From positions 9,468 through 73,467 of the forward strand of contig CAZGVE010000016.1 of assembly GCA_964528845.1 (NCBI GenBank): 64,000 bases of DNA, given 5' to 3'. Shown piece by piece: positions 17,265 through 25,226 of the stretch. Position 1 is the stretch's first letter; every line of letters starts with the position of its first letter. A program made the translations under genes and the position numbers. A model generated the notes under the pieces. The model searched no databases, was not told the origin of the DNA, and saw nothing but the letters and a program-made list of their open reading frames with translations. The DNA is from FEN-1191 sp964528845 (GTDB lineage Bacteria; Pseudomonadota; Gammaproteobacteria; Steroidobacterales; Steroidobacteraceae).

Positions 17265-17726
17265 TTACCTGCTCGGATAGGGTGTACCGTCGCGGTGCCG
17301 GTAGCGCGTTTCGCCGGGCTCCGCGACCATGTCGATGTCGGGATACACGCACCGATCCTGCGGGTGCGAAGTGCCGATCTCGAGCACTCTGGCGCGGCGG
17401 TCGGACCGGTTTACCAGGTGATGACCATCGGGCTCACCGCATCTGAAGCCGGCGCATTCCCCTGCGCGCAGCAGCTCCTCGCCGGCGTCCGTGACCAGGG
17501 TCAGCTCACCCTCCAGCACCAGGACGAATTCGTCCTCGTGACTGTGCCAGTGGCGCTGGCTCGACCAGCCGCCGGGTTCGATGACTGTGATATTGACGCC
17601 GAACTGCGTGAGGCCGGCGAAGCGCGCCAGCCGCTGGAACACCTGCAGACTGCAGGGAACATCGAATGGCGCGGGGTAGTTGGAACCTGATTCAACCGGA
17701 ATCTTCGCAAGATCGAGTTTCTTCAT
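17265..17726 (-). CDS. Cytoplasmic single-domain cupin
   Basis: 153 residues from the ATG at 17726-17724, chosen over the in-frame upstream start because a GGGGG site lies directly before it. The cupin core is SQRHWHSHEDEFVLVLEGELTLVTD (metal motif HxHx(n)E) with the second motif PDGHHLVNRSDRRARVLEIG. Cupins of this kind are often found with N-terminal LARFAGLTQFGVN and act as sugar isomerases, oxygenases or ligand-binding proteins; nothing here decides which. It sits between the GPR1/FUN34/YaaH transporter gene (24 bases upstream) and the DUF5062 gene (4 bases downstream). Confidence 0.8.
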   Translation of the reverse strand: MKKLDLAKIPVESGSNYPAPFDVPCSLQVFQRLARFAGLTQFGVNITVIEPGGWSSQRHWHSHEDEFVLVLEGELTLVTDAGEELLRAGECAGFRCGEPDGHHLVNRSDRRARVLEIGTSHPQDRCVYPDIDMVAEPGETRYRHRDGTPYPSR

Positions 17727-17750
17727 ATAACCCCCGACTCGCCATTGCAC

Positions 17751-18311
17751 TCAAGGAGCGCGTGCACCGATCGGCAGGACGATGCGCCCGTAGTCCGCAT
17801 TGATCACCTCCGCCGCAGAAAGATAGGCGGCAAGGCAAGCGCACACGAGGCCCATATAGCCGCCGAGCGCATGCACGGCCGGTGCGCCCGACCAGTCTCC
17901 GGCGGCCAGCAGCAGGAACGTGATCCACAGGGTGAGGAAGATCAGTTGCAGCGCCGTGCTATGGCGGAACGATGCGATCCACATATAGAAGGTGAACACA
18001 CCCCATACAAACAGATACCAGCCGACAAAGGGCGGCGGCGCGCCACCACCGAAAGTATGCAGGTAGGCAACGAATGAGAGCCAGAACGCGCCATAGCTCA
18101 GGAAAGCCACCGTGGCAAAGGTGTTGCCACGAAAATAGGACAGCAGGCCAGCGAGCATCTGTGCGCCGCCGCCGAAGGCCAGGCCCATTGCCAGCACCAG
18201 CGGCATGCTTTCCTTCCCAAACCAGCCAGCGTTGATCATGCTCAGCAGCCACGTCGTCGCGGCGAATCCCATCAATCCGAGCGGCGCCGGATTGGCGAAC
18301 TTGTGTTCCAT
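17751..18311 (-). CDS. GPR1/FUN34/YaaH (AceTr) family membrane protein, acetate/succinate permease-like
   Basis: 186 residues with about six transmembrane helices. The family signature appears at the start as NPAPLGLMGFAATTWLLSMINAG (family NPxPLGL). Further helices: MPLVLAMGLAFGGGAQMLAGLLSYFRGN, TFATVAFLSYGAFWLSFVAYLH, WYLFVWGVFTFYMWIA, ALQLIFLTLWITFLLLAAGDW and GYMGLVCACLAAYLSAAEVIN. E. coli SatP (188 residues) exchanges acetate or succinate with protons. Start ATG 18311 has a GGGGGG ribosome site 4 bases upstream. The weakly basic downstream genes (cupin, DUF5062) share its strand. Confidence 0.9.
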   Translation of the reverse strand: MEHKFANPAPLGLMGFAATTWLLSMINAGWFGKESMPLVLAMGLAFGGGAQMLAGLLSYFRGNTFATVAFLSYGAFWLSFVAYLHTFGGGAPPPFVGWYLFVWGVFTFYMWIASFRHSTALQLIFLTLWITFLLLAAGDWSGAPAVHALGGYMGLVCACLAAYLSAAEVINADYGRIVLPIGARAP

Positions 18312-18346
18312 TGTCGTCCCCCCAGTCATTGCGCCTTGGGAGCGCT

Positions 18347-18805
18347 TTATAGATCCAGATGAAGAAACTGATTGAAGGCGCTCGGCCGATAGTCGGCGAA
18401 TGCCGCTCCGTCGACGAAGCCGCGTCGGCGATACAGTGCGAGCGCGGGTTCGAAATAGGGGCCGGACCCGGTTTCCAGGCTGAGCCGCCGTATCCCGCGT
18501 GCCCGTGCGACGCTGATGATGTGCTCCAGGAGCAAAGTGCCGACACCGCGGCGCACGAAGTCCGGATGGGTGCGCATCGATTTCAATTCCCCGACCCTCG
18601 CCTCGAGCGCCTTCAGCGCACCGATTCCGGCGATGCTCGGACCGTGCCAGGCCGTCCATACCGTGACGTCAGGGGATGTCAGCCCCGCCAGGTCCAGCGC
18701 ATAGTTCGTACCCGGCGGCGAGTTCGCTTGCATGCCTGCCAGATGCAGCCGGAGCAGGTCGCGCGTCGCCGTTCCAGATAGGTCGTCCTGGCGCAGGTCC
18801 CACAT
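18347..18805 (-). CDS. GNAT family N-acetyltransferase
   Basis: 152 residues. The GNAT fold is shown by IGALKALEARVGELKSMRTHPDFVRRGVGTLLLEHII, which holds the acetyl-CoA-binding R/Q-x-x-G-x-G/A loop (RRGVGT), followed by ARARGIRRLSLETGSGPYFEPALALYRRRGF. This arrangement matches small-molecule acetyltransferases; the acceptor is unknown. It ends 35 bases upstream of the transporter gene. Confidence 0.88.
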   Translation of the reverse strand: MWDLRQDDLSGTATRDLLRLHLAGMQANSPPGTNYALDLAGLTSPDVTVWTAWHGPSIAGIGALKALEARVGELKSMRTHPDFVRRGVGTLLLEHIISVARARGIRRLSLETGSGPYFEPALALYRRRGFVDGAAFADYRPSAFNQFLHLDL

Positions 18806-18879
18806 GATCGATCCGTCGCGCAGCAGGTAGCTGCCTCGGGCACGACTATATCCGTCCCCAACGGATGCAGTACAGCCTT

Positions 18880-18901
18880 AGCCTGGGGACTGCCCCAGGC
18901 T
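18880..18901 (-). terminator. Hairpin downstream of the SnoaL-like gene, candidate terminator
   Basis: A perfect 9-bp stem (AGCCTGGGG / CCCCAGGCT) closes a 4-base loop, 7 bases after the stop of the upstream gene on the minus strand. No T-run follows, so it may be a 3-prime stabiliser or a Rho-assisted site rather than a classic intrinsic terminator. Confidence 0.45.
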
Positions 18902-18907
18902 CAGGGT

Positions 18908-19363
18908 TCAGGCGATTCCAAGCTGCTGCGCCTGCAGGGCGGAGTCCCAGAAGACGAATTCTTCAATAAGCAGGTCGCCGTCCCACTTGGCGCTCGTGGT
19001 GAAGTCGAGATCGAATGACTTTCCGGTCGGCGCGATCACCTTGCCGCCTGGCAGAACCATTTTCCCGGTGAAGGTGCCTCGGGTGCGGGTGATCACGGTG
19101 ACCCAATCGCCGCTTCCGAACTGAATCGGGTAGGGGTCGTTGTTGACGTGGCAGTCCGGGAAGGTCCCGATCATCGCCTTCATCGCCGCAGCGTGGCCAG
19201 ACTGACCACGGATAGGCTCAGGCCCTCCCATGTGCGAGACCATATCTGGGTGATGGACCGCCTTCATCCCCGCGAAATCGCGGGCGTTGAACGCGTCGTC
19301 CCCCCTCTTCATGAGCGCGAGGAGGTGTGCCGTGCGGCTGCTGTTGTTGATCGAAGCATCCAT
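18908..19363 (-). CDS. SnoaL-like polyketide cyclase / ester cyclase fold protein
   Basis: 151 residues from the ATG at 19363-19361, selected because GGAGG lies 7 bases upstream; a longer start 27 bases earlier has no such site. The fold of the SnoaL/NTF2 family is suggested by RGDDAFNARDFAGMKAVHHPDMVSHMG, a helix GHAAAMKAMIGTFPDCHV, and strands WVTVITRTRGTFTGKM and KSFDLDFTTSAKWDGDLLIEEFVFWD. The WDxxxxQ-like end is typical of ester cyclases. No biosynthetic cluster surrounds it, so a general small-molecule role is likely. Confidence 0.8.
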   Translation of the reverse strand: MDASINNSSRTAHLLALMKRGDDAFNARDFAGMKAVHHPDMVSHMGGPEPIRGQSGHAAAMKAMIGTFPDCHVNNDPYPIQFGSGDWVTVITRTRGTFTGKMVLPGGKVIAPTGKSFDLDFTTSAKWDGDLLIEEFVFWDSALQAQQLGIA

Positions 19364-19419
19364 GAGCGATCCTCCGGGCGCCTTGTCCACCTAGTGGCCG
19401 GCGCCGCACCTAACCACCG

Positions 19420-19701
19420 TTATCGCCCGTGCTGCTCGCGCCAATCGCGATCGCTGTGATGCCTCTGCCAGTCGCGATTGTTGTGGTTCCTCTGCCATTC
19501 GTTGTCGCCCCAGCGCCCGCCGCCGTAGTACACCACTGGCGGCGGAGCGTAATAGCGGCTCGGGGCATAGACCACAGGTGGCGGAGGCACCAGGAATCCG
19601 AACGGGTTGATGTCCACATGGACCCGCGCGTCGGCATGCGCGGGCAAGGCCGCGGCCACGCCAAGTGCGACTATACCAAGGCTAGCAATCAGTCTCTTCA
19701 T
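19420..19701 (-). CDS. Small exported Tyr/Pro/Asn/Arg-rich protein
   Basis: 93 residues from the second of two close ATGs (19701-19699); GAGGA lies 7 bases before it. A signal peptide runs to PAHA-DA (about residue 24). The mature part has a Pro/Tyr-rich segment (PFGFLVPPPPVVYAP, YYAPPPVVYYGGG) and a hydrophilic tail of NRDWQRHH-type near-repeats. Similar short periplasmic proteins with PPPVVY and HDRDWRE-type tails are widespread in Proteobacteria but have no known function. Confidence 0.75.
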   Translation of the reverse strand: MKRLIASLGIVALGVAAALPAHADARVHVDINPFGFLVPPPPVVYAPSRYYAPPPVVYYGGGRWGDNEWQRNHNNRDWQRHHSDRDWREQHGR

Positions 19702-19765
19702 GGTCATTCCTCACAATCCAACAGCGCGATGAGTGCTGCAGGACATCATGGATAGCGGGTGAACC

Positions 19766-20218
19766 TCAATTCTTCGCGACTTTTCGTCCTTCATGCATCC
19801 GATGGCCGAACTGCTCGTCAGCCTGCTTTCTCTGTTCAACCGACATCGAGGAATACAGACCGGAGAATGCCTTGGCCAGCTTCCTGACACCGTCGGCATG
19901 AGCCTGGGCAACGTCCGCGTAGGAATTCAGATTGTCGATCGCCGTGGCGCCCTCAGCAGTGGACTCACGCTTGTCCATCACCTCGTCCAGCTCCCGAGCA
20001 TTGTCGCGCATCGTCTGAGCGACGACGTCCCATTGGGATTCCTCGGCGGCAGTGATCTTCAGTTGGGCGTGCAGTTCCTTGATATGGTTATCGACCCGCA
20101 TATCATGCTTGGCATCGGCATGCGCTTCGGCGGCGTCGGCCGACGATTCCGGCATGCCTGCCGCATAGGCGGTTCCGAGTATCAGGGTCGATGCGAGTAC
20201 GGCGACTATTTTTCTCAT
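19766..20218 (-). CDS. Spy/CpxP-like periplasmic LTxxQ-type protein
   Basis: 150 residues from ATG 20218-20216, preceded by GGAGAG. Signal peptide to AYA-AG (residue 19). The mature protein is mostly helical and acidic/His-containing: HIKELHAQLKITAAEESQWDVVAQTMRDNA resembles the Spy/CpxP segment in which the LTxxQ motif is replaced by ITAAEESQW, and YSSMSVEQRKQADEQFGHRM matches the second LTxxQ-like repeat (MSVEQR). Spy proteins are ATP-independent periplasmic chaperones or Cpx modulators induced by envelope stress. No Cpx-type kinase is nearby. Confidence 0.8.
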   Translation of the reverse strand: MRKIVAVLASTLILGTAYAAGMPESSADAAEAHADAKHDMRVDNHIKELHAQLKITAAEESQWDVVAQTMRDNARELDEVMDKRESTAEGATAIDNLNSYADVAQAHADGVRKLAKAFSGLYSSMSVEQRKQADEQFGHRMHEGRKVAKN

Positions 20219-20329
20219 GAGGCTCTCCGGTGAGTTAGGTTGCTTAGCCTCCAGTCGAACAGAACCTGCACCGCAGGTCAGTGCGTCACCGAACACAACT
20301 GCGGCGCGATTCACGAGCCATCGACGATC

Positions 20330-21130
20330 TCAACGGTTTGCGAGTGGTTTGCGGAACTTGAACACCGTCTGATCGGTGTGTCCTCGGATGGCGGGTGAGA
20401 ACACAGTCTGGGTGTGATCATCGCCGGAATTCGCCAACAGGTCGCTCTGCGAGACGAGCTCGAATCCGGCAGCCATGACTTCCTGTCTGATCAGCGCCGG
20501 ATCGATCCGATGCAGCGCCTTGGTATCGCGCCTGCCCGATCCGGGTGCGGCGTTATGGTCGACCACGAAATAGATACCGCCGGGCTTCAATGCCCTGAAG
20601 ATGCGCGCGTTCAGGCTGGCGGTATCGATATCGTTCAGGCCAAGGTCGTGATAGTAGAGAACATCGAACACCACGTCGACGTTCTGTGGCAATGCCACCA
20701 CGTTGTAATCGATAAGCTGGTACCTCGCATTCGGATGCGCGGCCGCGAATGCGCGACTCGCGTCTCCGAAGCGCTTCTCGGTGTAGGGCAGGTCAAACAT
20801 GTAGACCGTGCCTCGTGGCCCGGCGATGTCGGACAGCAGCGTCGTAAAATACTGACCGAAGGATGCGAATTCGATCACCCGGTCTCCTGGCCTGACCCCT
20901 GACAGGCTCAGCAGTTCGGCGGGCTTGCGGTTGGCGTCCCGCGCCATCTGCTCGGCGCTGCGCTCCGGAGACTCGATCGCGTGCTGCACATAGGCCGGCG
21001 TCCCCGCCGGTACGATATAGGCTGGCGGCGCAGCGCCGCTCGAGGCGGCGTCCGCGCTTGCCATCGCCGGCGCCACGGACAGCGCCAACGCCAACGCGAC
21101 GCCGGAAAATTGCGCGCGCACGGTGTTCAT
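20330..21130 (-). CDS. Exported class I methyltransferase-like protein
   Basis: 266 residues with a clear signal peptide ending SADA-AS (about residue 28), and GGGAGG before the ATG. The domain has the order of a class I SAM methyltransferase: DRVIEFASFGQYFTTLLSDIAGPRGTVYMFDL (motif I region), VDVVFDVLYYHDLGLND (motif IV region), and FRALKPGGIYFVVDHNA (post-IV). The motif I glycines are degraded (EFASFGQ instead of ExGxGxG), and SAM is not expected in the periplasm. Homologues with leaders are common in this group of bacteria, but what they do is unknown; a pseudo-enzyme or binding role is possible. Divergent from the cyclophilin gene. Confidence 0.78.
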   Translation of the reverse strand: MNTVRAQFSGVALALALSVAPAMASADAASSGAAPPAYIVPAGTPAYVQHAIESPERSAEQMARDANRKPAELLSLSGVRPGDRVIEFASFGQYFTTLLSDIAGPRGTVYMFDLPYTEKRFGDASRAFAAAHPNARYQLIDYNVVALPQNVDVVFDVLYYHDLGLNDIDTASLNARIFRALKPGGIYFVVDHNAAPGSGRRDTKALHRIDPALIRQEVMAAGFELVSQSDLLANSGDDHTQTVFSPAIRGHTDQTVFKFRKPLANR

Positions 21131-21206
21131 CGGTGCCTCCCTTTGTTATTTTCTCGACGGGGACATTGTCCCAGACTACGCACTTGTTCGAAATGGAAGC
21201 ACTCGT

Positions 21207-21905
21207 ATGACACATCGGCGCGTACCTGCACGCTTAGGGTGGCTGATGGCCTGTGCAGGCCTATGGCTCGGCACCGCCGTGGCCCAGGACTCTACCGCGA
21301 CGCCGGCCGGCAACCCTGCCGCATCAACGAATGCCGTGCCCGCGGATGCCGCGCCAGCGGATGCCGCACCCGCGGCGCCCGCCACGGTCAAGGTCGTACT
21401 CAAGACCTCGCTGGGCGACATCCTGGTCGCGGTGGAGACGGAACGTGCGCCGATCACGGCTGCCAACTTCCTGCGCTACGTCGACCAGAAGCGCCTCGAC
21501 GGGAGCGAGTTCTACCGCGCGATGGCGGTGACTGATGACGGTCAGTATGGCCTGATCCAGGGCGGCCCGCGGGGCAATCCGAAGCGTGTGTTCAAGCCGA
21601 TCGCTCACGAACCGACTTCAGCCACCGGGCTGAGTCACGTGAACGGCGCGATATCCATGGCGCGTGCCGACCCTGGCACCGCAACGGCCGATTTCTTCAT
21701 CGTGGTCGGCGACCTGCCGGCCCTGGACGCGCAGCCGAATGGCGGTGATCCGGGATATGCCGTCTTCGGTCACGTGCTCGAAGGCATGGACGTGGTACAC
21801 GACATTCTGGGGCAGCCGCGCTCGCCGACCGCAGGCGAAGGAGTCCTGCTCGGCCAGATGCTGGAGCCGCCGGTGAAGATCCTGTCGGTGCGCCGTGCGC
21901 CGTAG
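21207..21905 (+). CDS. Periplasmic cyclophilin-type peptidyl-prolyl cis-trans isomerase
   Basis: 232 residues from ATG 21207, chosen because it begins the signal peptide (basic MTHRRVPAR, hydrophobic core, cleavage near AVA-QD). An Ala/Pro linker to about residue 60 leads into the cyclophilin domain: VKVVLKTSLGDILVAVETERAPITAANFLRYV, YGLIQGGPRGNP, HVNGAISMARADPGTATADFFIVVGD, and GYAVFGHVLEGMDVVHDI. The usual catalytic Arg (FHRVI in strong isomerases) is here FYRAM, as in many E. coli PpiA-like bacterial forms. Probably assists folding of exported proteins. Confidence 0.92.
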   Translation: MTHRRVPARLGWLMACAGLWLGTAVAQDSTATPAGNPAASTNAVPADAAPADAAPAAPATVKVVLKTSLGDILVAVETERAPITAANFLRYVDQKRLDGSEFYRAMAVTDDGQYGLIQGGPRGNPKRVFKPIAHEPTSATGLSHVNGAISMARADPGTATADFFIVVGDLPALDAQPNGGDPGYAVFGHVLEGMDVVHDILGQPRSPTAGEGVLLGQMLEPPVKILSVRRAP

Positions 21906-21935
21906 AGGCTGAAAGGATGCTCGGGCTGGCTTGAT

Positions 21936-23120
21936 TCAGGCCAGCAGCGCCGCCGGAGCTTCGATGGCCTCCCGGAATGCGGCCAGCAGTCGCGCGCCGA
22001 GCGCACCATCGATGACCCGGTGGTCGCACGACAGCGTGACACGCATGCGGCTCTCGAATTGCACGCCACCTGCAGCGGTCTCGGACGCGACCCGCGACAC
22101 CGCTCCGACCGCGAGGATCGCTGCCTGCGGCGGATTGATGATCGCCGAGAACTCGGACACACCATACATGCCGAGGTTCGACACCGAGATCGATCCGCCG
22201 TGGTATTCCGCAGGCAGCAGGTGCCGTGCGCGGGCGCGCTGCGCGAGCTCGCGGATCTCGCTCGAGAGCGCAGCCAGCGACTTGGCTTCGACGTGTCGCA
22301 CGATCGGAGTGATCAATCCGCCATCGATCGCGACCGCGACTCCGATATCGGCCTGGTGAAAACGCAGCATACGATCCTCTGCCCAGACCGTATTGGCCTC
22401 CGGCACACGCATCAGCGCCACGCCGAGCGCCTTGACCACGAAATCATTGAGCGAGAGCCGCGATGCCGGTGCGGCCGCCGCTGCTGCAGGCGGCGCAGCG
22501 TTCAGGGAGGCGCGCAACGCCTGCAGCGCATCCACGCCGACATCGACGGACAGGTGGAACTGGGGAATGGTCTGCGTCGCCGCGAGCAGGCGCTGCGCGA
22601 TCTGGCGGCGCATCCCAGCCAGCGGGATCACGTCGTGCGGGGTGTGCGCGTAGGGGCCGGCCGCGAGGGCCTCAACGTCGCGGCCGACGATCCGGCCCCG
22701 GGGTCCGGTTCCGGACAGCTGCGCGACGTTGATCTGCGCCTGCGCCGCCAGGCGCCGCGCCCACGGCGTGATCTCGGTGCCATCCGCCAGCCTGCCGGGA
22801 CCGAACTGACTCGCCGCAGTGCGCCGCTGCGGGAGGGGCACGGCCGGCGCGACCGCGACCGCGACCGTGGGCTCCGACGCCTGCGCGTTCCGCTCCTGGA
22901 TCACGGCGATGACGGTGCCCACTGCGACGGCCTCGCCGGCGGGCACTCGGATCGCGGCCAGCACCCCTGCTACGGTCGCGGGAATCTCCATCGAGGTCTT
23001 CTCGGTCTCGATCTCGCACAGCACGTCCCCGGGTTCCACCGGATCACCAACGGCGCGGGTCCAGGAAAGCAGCGTTCCCTCGGTCACGGTCTCGCCGAGC
23101 TGGGGCATCAGGACGTCCAT
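21936..23120 (-). CDS. Dihydrolipoamide acyltransferase (E2) of a 2-oxoacid dehydrogenase complex
   Basis: 394 residues. Domains in order: one lipoyl domain at residues 1-75 (ETEKTSMEIPA, Lys as the lipoylation site), a linker, the E1/E3-binding domain near 115-150 (TPWARRLAAQAQINVAQLSGTGPRGRIVGRDV), and the catalytic domain ending in SCDHRVIDGALGA, which holds the HxxxDG active-site motif. The enzyme moves the acyl group from E1 to CoA. It follows the E1beta gene by 11 bases in an E1alpha-E1beta-E2 operon. The acyl specificity (pyruvate, acetoin or branched-chain oxoacid) is not certain. No E3 gene is in the window. Confidence 0.93.
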   Translation of the reverse strand: MDVLMPQLGETVTEGTLLSWTRAVGDPVEPGDVLCEIETEKTSMEIPATVAGVLAAIRVPAGEAVAVGTVIAVIQERNAQASEPTVAVAVAPAVPLPQRRTAASQFGPGRLADGTEITPWARRLAAQAQINVAQLSGTGPRGRIVGRDVEALAAGPYAHTPHDVIPLAGMRRQIAQRLLAATQTIPQFHLSVDVGVDALQALRASLNAAPPAAAAAAPASRLSLNDFVVKALGVALMRVPEANTVWAEDRMLRFHQADIGVAVAIDGGLITPIVRHVEAKSLAALSSEIRELAQRARARHLLPAEYHGGSISVSNLGMYGVSEFSAIINPPQAAILAVGAVSRVASETAAGGVQFESRMRVTLSCDHRVIDGALGARLLAAFREAIEAPAALLA

Positions 23121-23131
23121 CGCGATGCCTG

Positions 23132-24112
23132 TCAGGCGGCCATCGCCCGCCGCACGGTCTCGACGATGCGCTCGCTGCTCGGGATCGCGAGATCTTCGAG
23201 CACATCAGCCGCTGGCAGAGGAATGTGCGGCGTCGTGATGCGCACCGGCGGACCGTCCAGGTCGTAAAAGCTCTCGTCCGCGACGATCGAGACGATCTCG
23301 GCCCCCCACCCGCACAGGCGGGGATTCTCCTCGACGGTGAACAGCCTGTGGGTGCGCGCGACCGAACCGAGGATCGTCTGCGTATCGAGCGGCACGAGCG
23401 AGCGCAGATCGATGACCTCGCAGTCCAGCCCGTGCTCGCGCTGCAGCCGCTCGGCCGCCGCGAGTGCGCGCGGCACCATCAGCGCCAGCGCCAGGATCGT
23501 GGCGTCGCGACCAGGCCGCAGGATCTTCGCGGTGCCGAGCCGATCGAGCAGCTCGCCGTCCGGCACTTCGCCGCGACTGGCGTAGAGCGATTTGTGTTCG
23601 AGGAAGATCACCGGATCCGGATCGCGCACTGCGGCGGCCATCAGGCCGACGACATCCACCGGAGTCGACGGCGCGACGACCTTGAGTCCCGGGATCATCA
23701 TGCACCAGTTCTCGACGCTCTGGCTGTGCTGCGCACCGAATCGTGCCGCACCGCCGTTGCCGAGGCGCACCACCAGCGGCACCTTGACCTGGCCATTGGT
23801 CATGTAGCGGCTCTTCGGGAATTCATTGGCGAAATAGTCCCAGCACACGGCCGCGAAGTCCGCGAACATGATCTCCGCGATCGGCTTCAGGCCGGTCATC
23901 GCGGCGCCCATCGCGGCACCGAGGATCGCCTGCTCCGAGATCGGCGTATCGCGCACGCGCAGCGGTCCGAACTGCTCGTACAGACCGACCGTTGCCTTGA
24001 ACACGCCGCCAGCCTTCGCGACGTCCTCGCCGAGGAACACCACGTCCGGATCACGCGCCATCTCCTGAGCGATGCCGCGCGCGACCGCATCGCGATAGCT
24101 CAATTCCGCCAT
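23132..24112 (-). CDS. 2-oxoacid dehydrogenase E1 component, beta subunit
   Basis: 326 residues from ATG 24112, the normal size of the pyruvate/acetoin/branched-chain E1beta subunit. Typical blocks: YRDAVARGIAQEMARDPDVVFLGEDVAKAGGVFKAT, RVRDTPISEQAILGAAMGAA, RLGNGGAARFGAQHSQSVENW and VIDLRSLVPLDTQTILGSV with VEENPRLCGWGAEI. The beta subunit binds the pyrimidine half of thiamine diphosphate (Glu of LGEDVA). Its start lies inside the end of the E1alpha gene (13-base overlap), so the subunits are translationally coupled, which favours 1:1 assembly of the alpha2beta2 enzyme. Confidence 0.94.
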   Translation of the reverse strand: MAELSYRDAVARGIAQEMARDPDVVFLGEDVAKAGGVFKATVGLYEQFGPLRVRDTPISEQAILGAAMGAAMTGLKPIAEIMFADFAAVCWDYFANEFPKSRYMTNGQVKVPLVVRLGNGGAARFGAQHSQSVENWCMMIPGLKVVAPSTPVDVVGLMAAAVRDPDPVIFLEHKSLYASRGEVPDGELLDRLGTAKILRPGRDATILALALMVPRALAAAERLQREHGLDCEVIDLRSLVPLDTQTILGSVARTHRLFTVEENPRLCGWGAEIVSIVADESFYDLDGPPVRITTPHIPLPAADVLEDLAIPSSERIVETVRRAMAA

Positions 24113-25110
24113 GCCGCGCCTCCATCCGCATAGACGTCGGTGTACAGGATGTCGGCGGGCGGCGGCGGTGCGGCCTTGCAGGCAGCGGCTGCGGCCTGGA
24201 CCTCCGACTTGATCTCGGCATCGACGTGCTCGAGCACCGCGCTCGGCACTCCCAGCTCCAGCAGCCGCCGCCGATACAGCGGCAGCGGATCGCGCAGCTT
24301 CCAGCGCTCCAGCTCCCCGTCCGGTCGGTACTTGGCAGGATCGGCGCGGCTGTGGCCGGAGTAGCGATACGTCAGGCACTCGATCAGCGAGGGCCCCGCT
24401 CCTGCCCGCGCTCTCGCATAGGCCGCGCTGGCAGTGCGGAACACGATATCCGCATCATTGCCGTCCACCACGATGCGCTCGAGGCCATAGGAGGCAGCAC
24501 GGTCGGCTGCCGGGTGTTCGACCGCGGTGACCTCGCCGATTGGCGTGTATTCCATGTACAGGTTGTTCTCGCATACGAACACGACCGGCAGCTTCCACAC
24601 CGCCGCGAGATTCAGCGCTTCGTGGAACGCGCCGATGTTGGTCGTGCCATCGCCGAAAAAGCACACCGAGACGTCGCTCTGGCCGCGGTATTGCGCGCGC
24701 CAGGCCGCGCCGCACGCGATCGGCAGGTGGGCGCCGACGATCGCGTAGGATCCCATCACGCCGTGCGCCACGGAAGTCAGGTGCATCGAGCCGCCCTTGC
24801 CGCGCATCAGCCCGTTGTCACGCGACATCAGTTCGCCGAGCACCTTCTCGAACGGCACACCGCGCGCGAGCGTGTGGGCGTGCCCGCGGTAGGTGCAGAA
24901 GCTCAAGTCCCCGGGCTGCATCGCCAGCGCAAACCCGGCAGCTATCGCCTCCTGGCCGAGCGACAGGTGGCTCGTGCCCTTGACGAGGTTCTGCAGGAAC
25001 AGGTCGTAGGCGCACTGTTCGGCTTCGCGGATGAGGGTCTGCATGCGATACAGCCGCAGCCGCAGCTCCTGCGTCAGATCCCCTTCGGGTCGCGCCAATG
25101 TCGTTGTCAT
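24100..25110 (-). CDS. 2-oxoacid dehydrogenase E1 component, alpha subunit
   Basis: 336 residues from ATG 25110, selected because GAGG lies 6 bases upstream; a longer frame to 25179 lacks a site. The thiamine diphosphate motif is GDGTTNIGAFHEALNLAAVWKLPVVFVCENN. Other family blocks: SLGQEAIAAGFALAMQPGD, YRGHAHTLARGV, RGKGGSMHL and TYRYSGHSRADPAKYR. The GKGGSMH form is typical of acetoin/pyruvate-type alpha subunits. First gene of the operon; the promoter must lie in the AT-rich 25111-25226 spacer shared with the divergent M24 gene. Confidence 0.94.
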   Translation of the reverse strand: MTTTLARPEGDLTQELRLRLYRMQTLIREAEQCAYDLFLQNLVKGTSHLSLGQEAIAAGFALAMQPGDLSFCTYRGHAHTLARGVPFEKVLGELMSRDNGLMRGKGGSMHLTSVAHGVMGSYAIVGAHLPIACGAAWRAQYRGQSDVSVCFFGDGTTNIGAFHEALNLAAVWKLPVVFVCENNLYMEYTPIGEVTAVEHPAADRAASYGLERIVVDGNDADIVFRTASAAYARARAGAGPSLIECLTYRYSGHSRADPAKYRPDGELERWKLRDPLPLYRRRLLELGVPSAVLEHVDAEIKSEVQAAAAACKAAPPPPADILYTDVYADGGAAWRN

Positions 25111-25226
25111 GGTGGTCCTCGACTGCAGAAGGTGCGGACGGGGCGGCGGTAAAATATCGGGAAACTGGTGCGGATTCAATTATTTTCGTATATTGAGCGT
25201 GAAAATCACAATTATCCGGTCGAGCT
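25111..25226. promoter_or_regulatory. Divergent AT-rich control region with inverted repeat
   Basis: This spacer between the E1alpha gene and the M24 peptidase gene is much more AT-rich than the surroundings. It contains an inverted repeat ATTTTC (25182-25187) / GAAAAT (25201-25206) with a 13-base centre, and the word TTTTCGTATATT at 25183-25194. A 10-of-12 match to this word (TTTGCGTATTTT) occurs at 28374-28385 upstream of the Gfo/Idh gene. Candidate operator for the nearby GntR-family regulator; I could not fix -35 and -10 boxes with confidence. Confidence 0.4.
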
